NCBI RefSeq assembly: GCF_014841565.1
Contig: NZ_JACYUD010000001.1
Coordinates: forward strand, 248,001 to 312,000
DNA length: 64,000 nucleotides
Direction of reading: 5' to 3'
From: Rhizobium sp. CFBP 8762
GTDB lineage: Bacteria > Pseudomonadota > Alphaproteobacteria > Rhizobiales > Rhizobiaceae
The notes under the pieces are model-generated. The model saw nothing but the letters and a program-made list of their open reading frames with translations, did not search any database and was not told the DNA's origin. Shown in pieces: positions 54,701-62,071 of this stretch; the stretch's first letter is position 1; every line of letters begins with the position of its first letter. A program made the position numbers and the translations under genes.

Positions 54701-55575
54701 CGCTCCAGCGTCTCCACGCCGGGAAGAATGCGGCAGTGTCCCGCCCGCAAATCCGTGCCAAACCACGACACGACCAGCGCCACCCGCTTCAGGTTGGGGC
54801 AGAGCGCCTGCAATTCGTCGAGGGATGCTTCCCAGTCCGTATGGGCTTGAAACACATTCCGGTTCAGCAACCGGGCGCTGCCAGCCCACGGTGTTTCGCG
54901 CACCTGTTGGGGGTTGTAGCCGTGCTCGCTGGCACCGGGAATGATCGTGACCGCACGAACATCGCGCTCCAGCCGCCCCACGGGTCTCAGCACCTCAAAT
55001 TGTAGCATGGGCAGCCGGTTGCCATAGGCTGCCAGCGGCAGCCGGTCGAACACCACATAGGCCAGCCCGCGAAATGCCGGTGCATCCACGCCCTGCTTTT
55101 TCACGATCAGCGGGTCCGGCAGTTGGTCCGCGGTGCCGCGATAGACGCGCATGTCCACCCCGTCGAGGTCCAGTTCCCGCCCGTCGGCCCACACCCGGCG
55201 CACGCCCGCAATCTCGCCCTCGCACAGGCCAACGGCGATATTGGCAAAATAGCTGAACGTCTCGACCCGCGTACCCTTGGCGCCCTTGCCGCCCCGGCGC
55301 TCCACCGTCACGTCCTCTTCAAACCGCGTCGCCCAGATCAGAGTGCCACCCACCCGCACCGTGCCGTAGGCACGGGTGATCGCCGCGCCGTCTTCTGCGC
55401 CGGGAAAACGCGCATCGGACAAGCGCGCGCGCTGCACCGTCTGGCTTGGCGAAAACAGGGCCTGATCCACCGCAGACCCGGCCACGGCCCCCAAAGCCTG
55501 CCCGACAACCGCACCCATCGGCCCGAAAAGCCCGCCAATCGCCGCGCCCGCCGCCTGCAAAACAATCGTCGCCAT
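51757..55575 (-). CDS. GTA gp15, large tail-tip (host-specificity) protein with TIM-barrel domain
   Basis: A 1272-residue tail-tip protein. The N-terminus (MATIVLQAAGAAIGGLFGPMGAVVGQALGAVAG) is glycine/alanine-rich. A TIM-barrel glycoside-hydrolase-like domain spans about 200-700 (GVETLERPGESAVWSVDG, KLTYAADWSEYSCY, DAVGIDNYMPLADWRDGD, KPIWFTELGCPAIDNGANQPN). A phage-tail fibre/hub domain and a C-terminal receptor-binding region follow. It corresponds to RcGTA gp15. The start at 55575 gives the usual MATIVLQ beginning. A 127-base gap with an inverted repeat separates it from the peptidase gene. Confidence 0.9.
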   Translation of the reverse strand: MATIVLQAAGAAIGGLFGPMGAVVGQALGAVAGSAVDQALFSPSQTVQRARLSDARFPGAEDGAAITRAYGTVRVGGTLIWATRFEEDVTVERRGGKGAKGTRVETFSYFANIAVGLCEGEIAGVRRVWADGRELDLDGVDMRVYRGTADQLPDPLIVKKQGVDAPAFRGLAYVVFDRLPLAAYGNRLPMLQFEVLRPVGRLERDVRAVTIIPGASEHGYNPQQVRETPWAGSARLLNRNVFQAHTDWEASLDELQALCPNLKRVALVVSWFGTDLRAGHCRILPGVETLERPGESAVWSVDGQTREMAHLVSTKDNAPAYGGTPSDDGVVAAIRDLKRRGLEVYLYPFIMMDVPDGNTLPNPYGGPYGGVGQPAYPWRGRITCDAAGDDGTAAVRTQIDAFVKGRKAGEGYRRLVLHSAALAKTAGGVAGFIIGSEMRGLTRLRDGTGAFPFVEALQELAGAVRGELGAGTKLTYAADWSEYSCYQPQDGSGDLLYPLDALWASPHIDAVGIDNYMPLADWRDGDLAEGNPDGFLLADDSEAMARMISAGEGFDWYYATDEDRSARKRTPITDGLAGKPWVYRYKDLENWWSQPHHERRGGREMTQASSWVARGKPIWFTELGCPAIDNGANQPNVFMDPKSSESMAPYHSHGNRSDSMQRRFLQAQLSHWAGHRAPAGMVDPDHIFLWTWDARPAPAFPQKQTLWSDGGNWHTGHWLNGRLGAGTLADIVAAVLADHGVDDIDTSLVSGDLTGYVQGEQASARAVLEPLMAAFQLDAVEDGGRLRLRSRMRVALPARTLTVLAEKAGQPLTEETRGQASDLASEAILESFNAGASYERVTARSRRVRPAIERVIRLSLSGVLHEEGAAGLAESALRDNHAGARTVRFSLPPNTVDVQPGDVVRLGQGPNFPGHQGLFIISRVDDGQMRDVEARSFLHAAGGTARQISTGASETRDAADGFAPVVHLIDLPQYEPGNAESFARFGVFARPWRPVMLSSSLFSEGFTARATASRPARTGTLAAPLMPGVTGRFDRANALMLDLHFSALESVSPLSVRAGENRIAVSAGDGRWEIIGFCHAEETAPGRWMLTGLLRGLAGTEDAIGAATGAPAVVLDRAVQLMGLTAAEIGQSMNWTVDPVGAASLSKDSTEFTGGIMAHRPLSPVHLRWRQRMAGDVEVTWIRRARVDADHWLDGDIALDEAHEAYRVEVLDAGGVVRRVQEVTEPRFLYGAGERRADFGAVEATVRIRVRQKGAKVALGASAEGAFTLPEA

Positions 55576-55626
55576 TCTTGTCTTTCTTATTATCAAGGAG
55601 AAATATTCAGCAAGGAATGCGGCGAA

Positions 55627-55693
55627 AACGGTTGTTTCCGGGAACCGGAGCTTCAGCCGTACTCAAGGCAAGTGAGCGGAGGAAACAGCCGTT
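55627..55693. repeat. inverted repeat between gp14 and gp15
   Basis: AACGGTTGTTTCC (55627-55639) and GGAAACAGCCGTT (55681-55693) are complementary except for one wobble pair, around a 41-base centre. It sits in the only sizeable gap of the tail genes and may be a palindromic insertion element. Confidence 0.6.
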
Positions 55694-55702
55694 TGCAGCC
55701 CA

Positions 55703-56149
55703 TTATTGGTTGAATGCGGGCTGGGGAAAACGATGAACCGCCGCCACCCGCCGCACCCAGCTTGGCACCAGCGGTGACTCCATCACCTCCGCCTGTTCAT
55801 AGGCATGGATAAAATACCCCGCCCGGCTGTAAATGCCCGCATGTTTGGCCGCACAGTCCGGCTGCCAGCGAAACAGCAGCAGGTCCCCGGGCTGAACATC
55901 GCTCAGCGCCAAAGATGGTCCGAAATGGCGCTCCGCACCCGCAATCATCCGGTCCTCGCCACAGCGCTCCGCCCAGTCTGCCGCATAGGCCTGCGGCACA
56001 TCCGGCTCATGGCCGTAGAGTTCCCGCCACACGCCGCGCACCAGTCCAAGGCAGTCACACCCCACACCACGGCGCGCCGCCTGATGCCGGTAGGGCGTGC
56101 CGATCCATGTGCGCGCAATCTCCAGCACGCGGTCTGCCGTGGTGCTCAT
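55703..56149 (-). CDS. GTA gp14, NlpC/P60-family cell-wall peptidase
   Basis: A 148-residue peptidase. The nucleophile is C33 in GCDCLGLVRGVW, and the histidine is in AKHAGIYSRAGYFIHAYE. The N-terminus RVLEIARTWIGTPYRHQ is typical of tail-associated NlpC/P60 proteins, which cut peptidoglycan as the tail tip enters the periplasm. It overlaps gp13 by four bases. Confidence 0.9.
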   Translation of the reverse strand: MSTTADRVLEIARTWIGTPYRHQAARRGVGCDCLGLVRGVWRELYGHEPDVPQAYAADWAERCGEDRMIAGAERHFGPSLALSDVQPGDLLLFRWQPDCAAKHAGIYSRAGYFIHAYEQAEVMESPLVPSWVRRVAAVHRFPQPAFNQ

Positions 56150-57027
56150 GGTATCAACGGCCTTCCATCATGCACGGTCTCGCCATCGGCATATGACATG
56201 GCAAAATCCGGCCCCGGCATGTGTGGAAACCCTTGGAAATTGATCGAATTGCCAAAGGTCGACCGGCACATGCCAAAGCTCTTGTCGCACCCCGCTGTCA
56301 CAGTAAACGCATCGCCCTCTGCCATCGCCATTGGCGGCGGCAACCACAGCGTCAGCACAGTTTCATGCCCCTGGTTCATCTGGCTTTCCACATCCATCGA
56401 CAGCCCAGCATTGGCTCCCGAGGTAAAGGTCAGCACACCATAGCGAAACCGATCCCCCGTCTGGCGGCCCAGCGCCGTGCGAAACCGCACCTCATCCTCC
56501 ACCGCCAGCACCACGCCGTTGTGTCTATATCCATCGAGCTTCACCTTGCAGCGCCGGTCGCCAAGCTTGGCATCGCAGCGGCGGCTGTAAATGCGCCCCT
56601 GCACCTGATCCAGCCGATGCGTCATGCGTCGCAGTTCCGCACGAAACTGCCCGCCCGAAAGCGTCACCTCGCCGATGTCCTGCACCCGCAACAGAAGATG
56701 CTGCTGCGGCTCAGCCCAGTTGACCAGAAACACCTCAACCCGCGCGCCATCATAGCGCCCGGCGGAAATATCTTCGGCCGTAATGGCATCATGCGAAAAT
56801 GCGCCCGCCACATCACCGCTTTCGGCCGATAGCCCCGCACCCGTATCCGTATCACTCGCCAGAAAGCCGCTGGCCGCCAGAAACCGCGTACCGTCGAACA
56901 CCAGATCACGGTCATGCTCGGTAAAGCCCAGCACCACCCTGTCGTGCCGCGTCAGCCGCCATGCATGGCAGGTGGTCGTGGCACACCCCTTAAGATGCGC
57001 CGCCAGCGCTGCTGGAACGTGCCTCAT
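56146..57027 (-). CDS. GTA gp13, DUF2163 tail hub protein
   Basis: A 293-residue DUF2163 protein. Four cysteines, C151 and C160 in the RRCDAKLGDRRC segment and C247 and C254 in GCDKSFGMC, fit the iron-sulfur site of gpL-like tail hub proteins. The ending STFGNSINFQGFPHMPGPD is a family hallmark. Overlaps gp12 and gp14 by four bases each. Confidence 0.9.
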   Translation of the reverse strand: MRHVPAALAAHLKGCATTTCHAWRLTRHDRVVLGFTEHDRDLVFDGTRFLAASGFLASDTDTGAGLSAESGDVAGAFSHDAITAEDISAGRYDGARVEVFLVNWAEPQQHLLLRVQDIGEVTLSGGQFRAELRRMTHRLDQVQGRIYSRRCDAKLGDRRCKVKLDGYRHNGVVLAVEDEVRFRTALGRQTGDRFRYGVLTFTSGANAGLSMDVESQMNQGHETVLTLWLPPPMAMAEGDAFTVTAGCDKSFGMCRSTFGNSINFQGFPHMPGPDFAMSYADGETVHDGRPLIP

Positions 57028-57653
57028 GGCTGTATCTCCATCAACGGGATAGCCGGAATGGCACCCGCATTGAACTGCGCCAGATTGATCTCGATCCGGT
57101 CCGTATCGAACCGCACCGGCACATCGAACTCAAAGCCCGCCTGCACCAACGCCCCCACCGGCGGGGCAATAGCGAGTTGCACCATGCCGGTTGCTGGATC
57201 GACCCGGAAAGCATCCACCCGCTTCCCATTCACAGCCACCATCACCGTATCTGCCACGGGCTTGGCGATTTCGCGCCGCGTCTGTCCACCCGCATCGCTA
57301 TAGGTTTTCACCAGCTGAAACCCGGTGGCCTGCCCGTCCCCCGTGCCAATGCTCTGGTCAAACGGAGAGATCACCTCGCCCGGTGCGCAGGATTTGAAAT
57401 CCACCGGATCGCGAAACCGGAACCCGTAGAGTTGCCCCATCCGTGCCTCGAAAAACGCCACCACGACATAGAGATCGTCGATGGATCGGACCCCGGACCC
57501 CGCATCATAGTGCCTGCGCGCATCCCGCCAGCGGCTGTTGCGGTGCTCGCCGCCATTGGAAAGATTGACGATATCGGTGCGCCGCACCGGTCCGCCGCTG
57601 GTGCGCAGCGCCAGCCGCAGCGGAAACCGCACGTCATGAAATCCCGTCATCAC
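57024..57653 (-). CDS. GTA gp12, DUF2460 distal tail protein
   Basis: A 209-residue DUF2460 protein: FHDVRFPLRLALRTSGGPVRRTDIV, FFEARMGQLYGFRFRDPVDFKSC and FQLVKTYSDAGGQTRREIAKPV are the family segments. In RcGTA this is the distal-tail ring protein joining tail tube to baseplate. Nine bases separate it from gp11. Confidence 0.9.
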   Translation of the reverse strand: MMTGFHDVRFPLRLALRTSGGPVRRTDIVNLSNGGEHRNSRWRDARRHYDAGSGVRSIDDLYVVVAFFEARMGQLYGFRFRDPVDFKSCAPGEVISPFDQSIGTGDGQATGFQLVKTYSDAGGQTRREIAKPVADTVMVAVNGKRVDAFRVDPATGMVQLAIAPPVGALVQAGFEFDVPVRFDTDRIEINLAQFNAGAIPAIPLMEIQP

Positions 57654-57662
57654 AGCCCTCCA

Positions 57663-58217
57663 TCACAGCCCTCTTCGGCCGCGCGCCACCGTGCGCGTCA
57701 GCATGGCGGAAATCTGCCCCTCCGATTTGCGGAAGCTCGCCACATCTGTCGCCGTGACATTGAAGGTCACGTTCACGCCACCACCGCCCGCGCCTGCCGC
57801 CACGCCCAGCGAACCATCCGCGCCGCGCTTCAGCGGCAAAATGGCCTCCGCCCCCGCTTCCCCCATCAGGCCCATTCCCCCAGACAGCGGAAAATAGGTC
57901 GGGGACGACACCACCCCGCCATCGGCAAACGCCTTCACCTTCCCCCCAAGCAGGTTCCCCCCAAGAAGGCTGGACACCGCTGAACTCAGCAGACTTTCCA
58001 CCGGCTTCATTCCCGCAGACAGCGCAATCGCGCTGATGCGCAGCGCCACACCGCGCAGGCTATCCTCAAGCCCCTTGCCATCGCGCGCAGCACCCGTCAG
58101 CGCCGAGGTCAGTGCCCGCCCGAACGACCGGGAGCGCCCTTCCAGATCATCAAACACGCGCTTCAACGGCTCGGCATCGTAATCGAAGCCCACCTTCACG
58201 GTCCGCTCATCGTCCAT
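57663..58217 (-). CDS. GTA gp11, short tail tape-measure protein
   Basis: A 184-residue protein with an N-terminal helix (VKVGFDYDAEPLKRVFDDLEGRSRSFGRALTSAL) and the tape-measure C-terminus KAFADGGVVSSPTYFPLSGGMGLMGEAGAEAILPLKRG. It is much shorter than in long-tailed phages, as is usual for GTAs, and slightly below the RcGTA length (about 219). The start overlaps the end of the chaperone frame. Confidence 0.88.
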   Translation of the reverse strand: MDDERTVKVGFDYDAEPLKRVFDDLEGRSRSFGRALTSALTGAARDGKGLEDSLRGVALRISAIALSAGMKPVESLLSSAVSSLLGGNLLGGKVKAFADGGVVSSPTYFPLSGGMGLMGEAGAEAILPLKRGADGSLGVAAGAGGGGVNVTFNVTATDVASFRKSEGQISAMLTRTVARGRRGL

Positions 58218-58434
58218 TCGTCACCTCATCGGGAAATTGCCGCATCAGCGCGGCGAGATCGGCCCGCGTCAGCGTTGCCTCGTGTCTCACCAACCCGCCT
58301 GTCGCGGCATGAAATTCCTTGGGCGTCATCGCCCACAAAACCTGTGGTTCCAGCCGCAGCAGATGCAGCCCGGTATGCAGCACCCGTTCCCACGGAAACG
58401 CCGCATTGGACCGCGCGCCTGCTACGGCAACGGA
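58207..58434 (-). CDS. tail assembly chaperone frame (gp10.1, Rcc01693-like), probably made by -1 frameshift from gp10
   Basis: 75 codons that match the Rcc01693-type chaperone: NAAFPWERVLHTGLHLLRLEP, WAMTPKEFHAATGG and LTRADLAALMRQFPDEV. In this frame no ATG, GTG or TTG occurs between the upstream stop and the conserved FPW; the first GTG (in WERV) would remove it. The frame is -1 relative to gp10 and joins it at the heptamer A AAC CCT (58440-58434). The coordinates begin at the first -1 codon after the slip. The stop overlaps the gp11 start. A non-standard start codon is the alternative. Confidence 0.65.
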   Translation of the reverse strand, partial: SVAVAGARSNAAFPWERVLHTGLHLLRLEPQVLWAMTPKEFHAATGGLVRHEATLTRADLAALMRQFPDEVTNGR

Positions 58435-58772
58435 GGGTTTTCTTCGGTTGTGTCCTTGGCCACCCCAAAGGTCACCGAGAGCAGTTCACCCACAAGGGCC
58501 GCCAGCGCTGCCACGCCACCCTCCATAGTCATGGTCGCCACGTCTTCGTCATCCAGCAGATTTCCGGCACCCCGCAGCCCCGCGCCTAAAATGCGGATCA
58601 TATCGCCAGCCTTCAGTCGCCCGGTGGAAAACCGGGCCGCCAGGTCCATCAGATTGTCCGCCGCAAAGGCTGTTTCCAGTTCCGCCAATGCGCCGAGCGT
58701 CAGGCATAAAATCCTACGCTCGCCATTCAGCATCGCCTCCACCTCGCCCCGGTGTCGGTTCGCCCGCGCCAT
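58422..58772 (-). CDS. GTA gp10, tail assembly protein (GTA_gp10 family)
   Basis: A 116-residue protein: NRHRGEVEAMLNGERRILCLTLGALAELETAF is the GTA_gp10 signature, followed by FSTGRLKAGDMIRILGAGLRGAG. By position and size it resembles the short form (gpG-like) of a tail assembly chaperone. The start at 58772 touches the major tail protein stop (TGATG). A longer reading to 58919 is out of family and lies inside the tail gene. Confidence 0.88.
   Translation of the reverse strand: MARANRHRGEVEAMLNGERRILCLTLGALAELETAFAADNLMDLAARFSTGRLKAGDMIRILGAGLRGAGNLLDDEDVATMTMEGGVAALAALVGELLSVTFGVAKDTTEENPPLP
58434..58440 (-). promoter_or_regulatory. putative -1 ribosomal frameshift site in gp10
   Basis: In gp10 phase the bases read A AAC CCT, which fits X XXY YYZ: tRNAs on AAC and CCT can re-pair with AAA and CCC one base back. 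It lies three codons before the gp10 stop (58424-58422), as for tail-chaperone frameshifts of many tailed phages. Confidence 0.55.
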
Positions 58773-59182
58773 CACGCCGCCTCCCGAAAGGTCAGCGCAC
58801 CTGCGGATTCCAACGCGATATCGAATTGCAGCTCCCCCACATGCTGGCCGGAATATTCCAGCGCCGTGATCATAAACGCCGCCTCGATGATGCCAAGGCC
58901 GGGTATCACCATCTGCCATGGCACGATATCGCCCGCAAAAAATGCTGCGCGCACCAGCGCATCCGACGCCTGATCCTTGAAAATTCCCGAGCCGGAAACA
59001 CTGGCTCGCTGCACCCCTGCGCCGCCCAGCAGCTCACGCCACCGCCCTTCGGATTCGGCGTCCGTCACATCCACCGTCTCCGCATTGAATGCCAGCTTCT
59101 TGGACTTCAGTCCCGCCACTGTCACAAACCCGCCGCCACCCCCGATTTTCAGCAGGAAATCCCGTGCCTTCTGAGCCACCAT
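58772..59182 (-). CDS. GTA gp9, major tail tube protein
   Basis: A 136-residue TP901-1-type tail tube protein: MVAQKARDFLLKIGGGGGFVTVAGLKSKKLAFNAETVDVTDAES, then RWRELLGGAGVQRASVSGSG and the C-terminal FDIALESAGALTF. AGGAGG lies about seven bases before the ATG at 59182, deciding against the longer reading from 59254, which would pass through a palindromic repeat. Confidence 0.92.
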   Translation of the reverse strand: MVAQKARDFLLKIGGGGGFVTVAGLKSKKLAFNAETVDVTDAESEGRWRELLGGAGVQRASVSGSGIFKDQASDALVRAAFFAGDIVPWQMVIPGLGIIEAAFMITALEYSGQHVGELQFDIALESAGALTFREAA

Positions 59183-59194
59183 CGCCTCACCTCC

Positions 59195-59299
59195 TAGAGC
59201 ATTTCCTTCGAACAAATGTTTCCGGAAATGCTGTAACCTTTTGTTTCGACGCATTGTCCGGACGTGAAAGCGATCCCGCTTTCACTGGAAATGCTCTAA
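59195..59299. repeat. tandem RIME-type palindromes between gp8 and gp9
   Basis: Two units: TAGAGCATTTCC...TTTCCGGAAATGCT (59195-59232) and GCATTGTCCGGACGTGAAAGCG...CGCTTTCACTGGAAATGCTCTA (59252-59299). The second supplies the TAG stop of the gp8 gene. Confidence 0.65.
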
Positions 59300-59706
59300 T
59301 ATTCAGTTGTCGGCTCCGTCACGGCGCGAAAAACCATGTCTGCCTTCTCGCGCCGCGCCCTGGTTTCCCTGTGTTCAAAGTTGACGAGCACCTGCCCCGG
59401 CAAAGTCATCGCACTTCCCGTCAGCACGGTTTGAACCCGCGCCACCACGGCCAGAAGCGCCGCACCCCCGCTGACCTCCACCACAAGCCGGTGCTCTTCA
59501 CCGGCTTCGGTCGAGGTGGACCAGTCCGCGCTGGTGATCGCGCCCACCAGCACATGCGCCCCCGCCGTGCCCGTGGGCGCCGGCCGGTCGGAGATACCCC
59601 CTGGCCCCACCAGCCGCCGCAGCGGCCCATCCCCGGCCAGCACCCGCAGCACTGCCTTATGCAACGCCGCCGCTGCGCTCATCATTCCAATCGTAGGCGC
59701 GCTCAT
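59296..59706 (-). CDS. GTA gp8, DUF3168 tail terminator/completion protein
   Basis: A 136-residue DUF3168 protein: SAAAALHKAVLRVLAGDGPLRRLVG, HVLVGAITSADWSTSTEAGEEHRLVVEV and VLVNFEHRETRARREKADM fit the family that closes the top of the tail tube. It overlaps the gp6 gene by four bases, leaving no room for a gp7 (head-closure) gene. The stop codon lies in a palindromic repeat. Confidence 0.88.
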   Translation of the reverse strand: MSAPTIGMMSAAAALHKAVLRVLAGDGPLRRLVGPGGISDRPAPTGTAGAHVLVGAITSADWSTSTEAGEEHRLVVEVSGGAALLAVVARVQTVLTGSAMTLPGQVLVNFEHRETRARREKADMVFRAVTEPTTEY

Positions 59707-60248
59707 AATTTGACCCTTCGCCAGGGCCCCACCAGCCGGTCATACCCGGCAGGCACCGCCGCCACAGCCAGCGCCAGCGGCACCTGCCCGCGATATTCAT
59801 AGAGTTGGCCTGCGTGCAGCAGCATGGCCTGGCGCAGCGGCTCCGGCACATCGTCACCCGTCAGGCCGAACCCGGCGGTAAAGTCGATCTCCAGTGGCCC
59901 ACCCCCCGGCGACGGCCCTTCGAGCCGCCCGCCTTTGTCCAGCGCATAGAGCGAAGAATCCAGTTCTTGCGGTGCGCCAGCAGCGTCATAAACCGTCATT
60001 GCCTCAAGCGTTTGCACCGGTCCCTTGCTGATCTGAATCAAGCAAGGACCCGGCCACCGGTCCAGATACAGCCGCCACCGGCGGGTGATCAGGCACAGCC
60101 CCGTTTCCTGTTCCAGATGCTGGCGCGCCGCCTTGATGAGGCGGGCGAGAACCGCATCCTCCTCTTCCCCCTCAAGGCGCAAATGTGCCTTGAGGTCGGA
60201 CAGCGCCAGCGGCTCGGCCGGTGGCGCAACAATTTCCGCATAAGCCAT
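59703..60248 (-). CDS. GTA gp6, head-tail connector protein
   Basis: A 181-residue gp6-like connector: PLALSDLKAHLRLEGEEEDAVLARLIKAARQHLEQETG is the helical N-terminus, and YLDRWPGP, IDFTAGFG and PLRQAMLLHAGQLYEYRG are family segments. It forms the ring below the portal. Two bases separate it from the capsid gene stop. Confidence 0.9.
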   Translation of the reverse strand: MAYAEIVAPPAEPLALSDLKAHLRLEGEEEDAVLARLIKAARQHLEQETGLCLITRRWRLYLDRWPGPCLIQISKGPVQTLEAMTVYDAAGAPQELDSSLYALDKGGRLEGPSPGGGPLEIDFTAGFGLTGDDVPEPLRQAMLLHAGQLYEYRGQVPLALAVAAVPAGYDRLVGPWRRVKL

Positions 60249-60250
60249 GG

Positions 60251-61501
60251 TTACGCCGCCATCTTCAGAAGCTTGATCGCCTCAAAGTTCTGCACGCCAC
60301 CGCCCACGCGCTTGGTCACGTAGAACTGCACATATGGCTTGTTGGAGTACGGATCGCGCAGGATGCGCACGCCGGTGCGGTCCACCACCAGATAGCCCGC
60401 ACGGAAATCACCGAAGGCCAGCGGCACCGTGCCCTGCCCGATAGACGGCATATCCTCGGCCTCAACAACGCCGAAGCCCATCAGCGATGCCGCCTGCCCC
60501 GCCGCTGCCGGTGGTTGCCACAGATAGTTGCCGTCGCGATCCTTGAACTTGCGGATTTCCCCCTGCGTGCGCCGGTTCATCACAAAGCGCGCATTCTGGC
60601 GGTAGCCTGCCTTGAGCGAATAGATCAGGTCCACCAGCACATCGGATGGGTCCGCAGCCTTGAACCCTGTTGCTGCGCCACTGGCAAGCGTGCCGAGCGA
60701 TCCCCACGCCCAGCCAGAATCCGCCACCTGCGGTTCCGCCAGAAAGCCCTTTGGCTTGTTCACACCATCACCGCTGACAAAGGCCGTGCCTTCCTGCTGG
60801 GCAAACGCAATGTCCACTTCGCTGGCAATCCAGCTTTCAATGTCCACCGCCGCATCGTCCAGCAGCGCCACGGTCGCCGCAGGCATGGCGTAAAGCTCCA
60901 TGGTCGGAAACGACAGTTCCACAAAATTCGGCGTGTCCGTCTCCGGGCGCTTGTCGGTCTCGCCCACCCAGTTGGCTTTCAGCCCATTGGCCGCCACTGG
61001 CTTTTTCAGCACGGAGCCGGAAACCTGCCGCACCGTCGCCAGTGAACGGATCGGCGAAATCGCCGTCAGCATCCGGCCAATCTCGGTATCCATCTGGGCA
61101 GGCACCAGAAAGCCACCATCCTTGCCAACGGAGAAGGACTTGCTTTCCACCTCACGCAGGCCCGTCTCATCCCCGTGGCGCACATAGGCTTCAAAGGCAG
61201 TCTTATGCTCTACATCGCCCACGGCCTCACGCCCGCCGATGGCCGGTCGTGCCTTTTTCAGCAGGAGCTGGTCCAGCGCCCGCTTCTGGTCGTCCATGGC
61301 GCGGTTGATCCGCTCCATTTTGTCGCGGGTTACAACGTCCTCGGTCAGCTTGCTTTCCACCTCGCGCAACCGGCGGTCATTGGTGTCCTTGAAGGCCTCG
61401 AATGCCCCCATGAAATCCTCGAACGCCGCGCCGATCGTATCGTGAGACGCCTTGATCTCCGGTGCGTGAACAGGTGTCTCGTGAACAGGTGCTTGGCTCA
61501 T
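60251..61501 (-). CDS. GTA gp5, HK97-fold major capsid protein
   Basis: A 416-residue HK97-type capsid protein. The first 110 residues or so are a charged helical scaffolding (delta) domain (FEDFMGAFEAFKDTNDRRLREVESKL). The mature shell domain follows: DGGFLVPAQMDTEIGRMLTAISPIRSLATV, MELYAMPAATVALLDDAAVDIESWI, YLVVDRTGVRILRDPYSNKPYVQFYVTKRVGG. It starts directly after the protease stop without spacing. Confidence 0.94.
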   Translation of the reverse strand: MSQAPVHETPVHAPEIKASHDTIGAAFEDFMGAFEAFKDTNDRRLREVESKLTEDVVTRDKMERINRAMDDQKRALDQLLLKKARPAIGGREAVGDVEHKTAFEAYVRHGDETGLREVESKSFSVGKDGGFLVPAQMDTEIGRMLTAISPIRSLATVRQVSGSVLKKPVAANGLKANWVGETDKRPETDTPNFVELSFPTMELYAMPAATVALLDDAAVDIESWIASEVDIAFAQQEGTAFVSGDGVNKPKGFLAEPQVADSGWAWGSLGTLASGAATGFKAADPSDVLVDLIYSLKAGYRQNARFVMNRRTQGEIRKFKDRDGNYLWQPPAAAGQAASLMGFGVVEAEDMPSIGQGTVPLAFGDFRAGYLVVDRTGVRILRDPYSNKPYVQFYVTKRVGGGVQNFEAIKLLKMAA

Positions 61502-62071
61502 CTATCGGTCCTTTATTGAAACAGTGTTGTTCATCATCCGTGCCGCTGCCCGCATGGCGGCAAGCAGCCCGGTCGTTCCGCGCGGGTGCGTCCACGCGGT
61601 TTTCACATCCGCAATGCGGGCCGAAGCCAGCATGGGAAAGGTCACAACGGAGATTTCCCAGAGGTCCGCCTCCAGAATGCGCCGCACGCCGCTCTTGCGG
61701 TCCGTGCGCGCCCTCACCGTTTGAAATCCTATGGAAAGCCCGTCGAGAGCGCCGTTCTTTAACAGCGCATGCACCTCGGCGGCCCGCGTCACGCCCAGCG
61801 AGAGCCGCCCCTCGACATACAGCCCCCGCGCATCCTCGCGGATGGTGGTCCAGCGCCCGATGGGCTGGTTGGGGTCATGCTGAAACAGCATCCGCACCCC
61901 CGCCGCCCCGCGCCTCGTCAGCGAGCTTGAAAACGCCCCCGGCTCGATCACGTCCTTGCCGAGGTCCACCTCGCCAAACACGCTGGCATAGCCCGAAAAC
62001 CGCCCCTCGCCCGTGTCATCCAGTGCCAGATTCGCAGTGCGACGCGGCTGCACGCCCGTCCTGTCGGTCAT
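61502..62071 (-). CDS. GTA gp4, HK97-type prohead protease
   Basis: A 189-residue prohead protease: FSGYASVFGEVDLGKDVIEPGAFSSSL, the His in VRMLFQHDPNQPIGRW, and the Ser in ALDGLSIGFQTVR make up the herpes-protease-like active site; EADLWEISVVTFPM completes the family pattern. It removes the capsid delta domain during head maturation. AAGGGTG precedes the ATG. Confidence 0.93.
   Translation of the reverse strand: MTDRTGVQPRRTANLALDDTGEGRFSGYASVFGEVDLGKDVIEPGAFSSSLTRRGAAGVRMLFQHDPNQPIGRWTTIREDARGLYVEGRLSLGVTRAAEVHALLKNGALDGLSIGFQTVRARTDRKSGVRRILEADLWEISVVTFPMLASARIADVKTAWTHPRGTTGLLAAMRAAARMMNNTVSIKDR

Noticed and set aside
53248-55005. 585-residue open frame antisense to gp15
   Set aside because: The GTA tail-tip protein on the other strand is clearly real; high GC content leaves the antisense open by chance.
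58226-58468. 80-residue minus-strand frame (MGWPRTQPKK...) overlapping gp10
   Set aside because: Its translation does not resemble a tail chaperone, whereas the neighbouring frame gives the conserved FPWERV...MTPKEF pattern.
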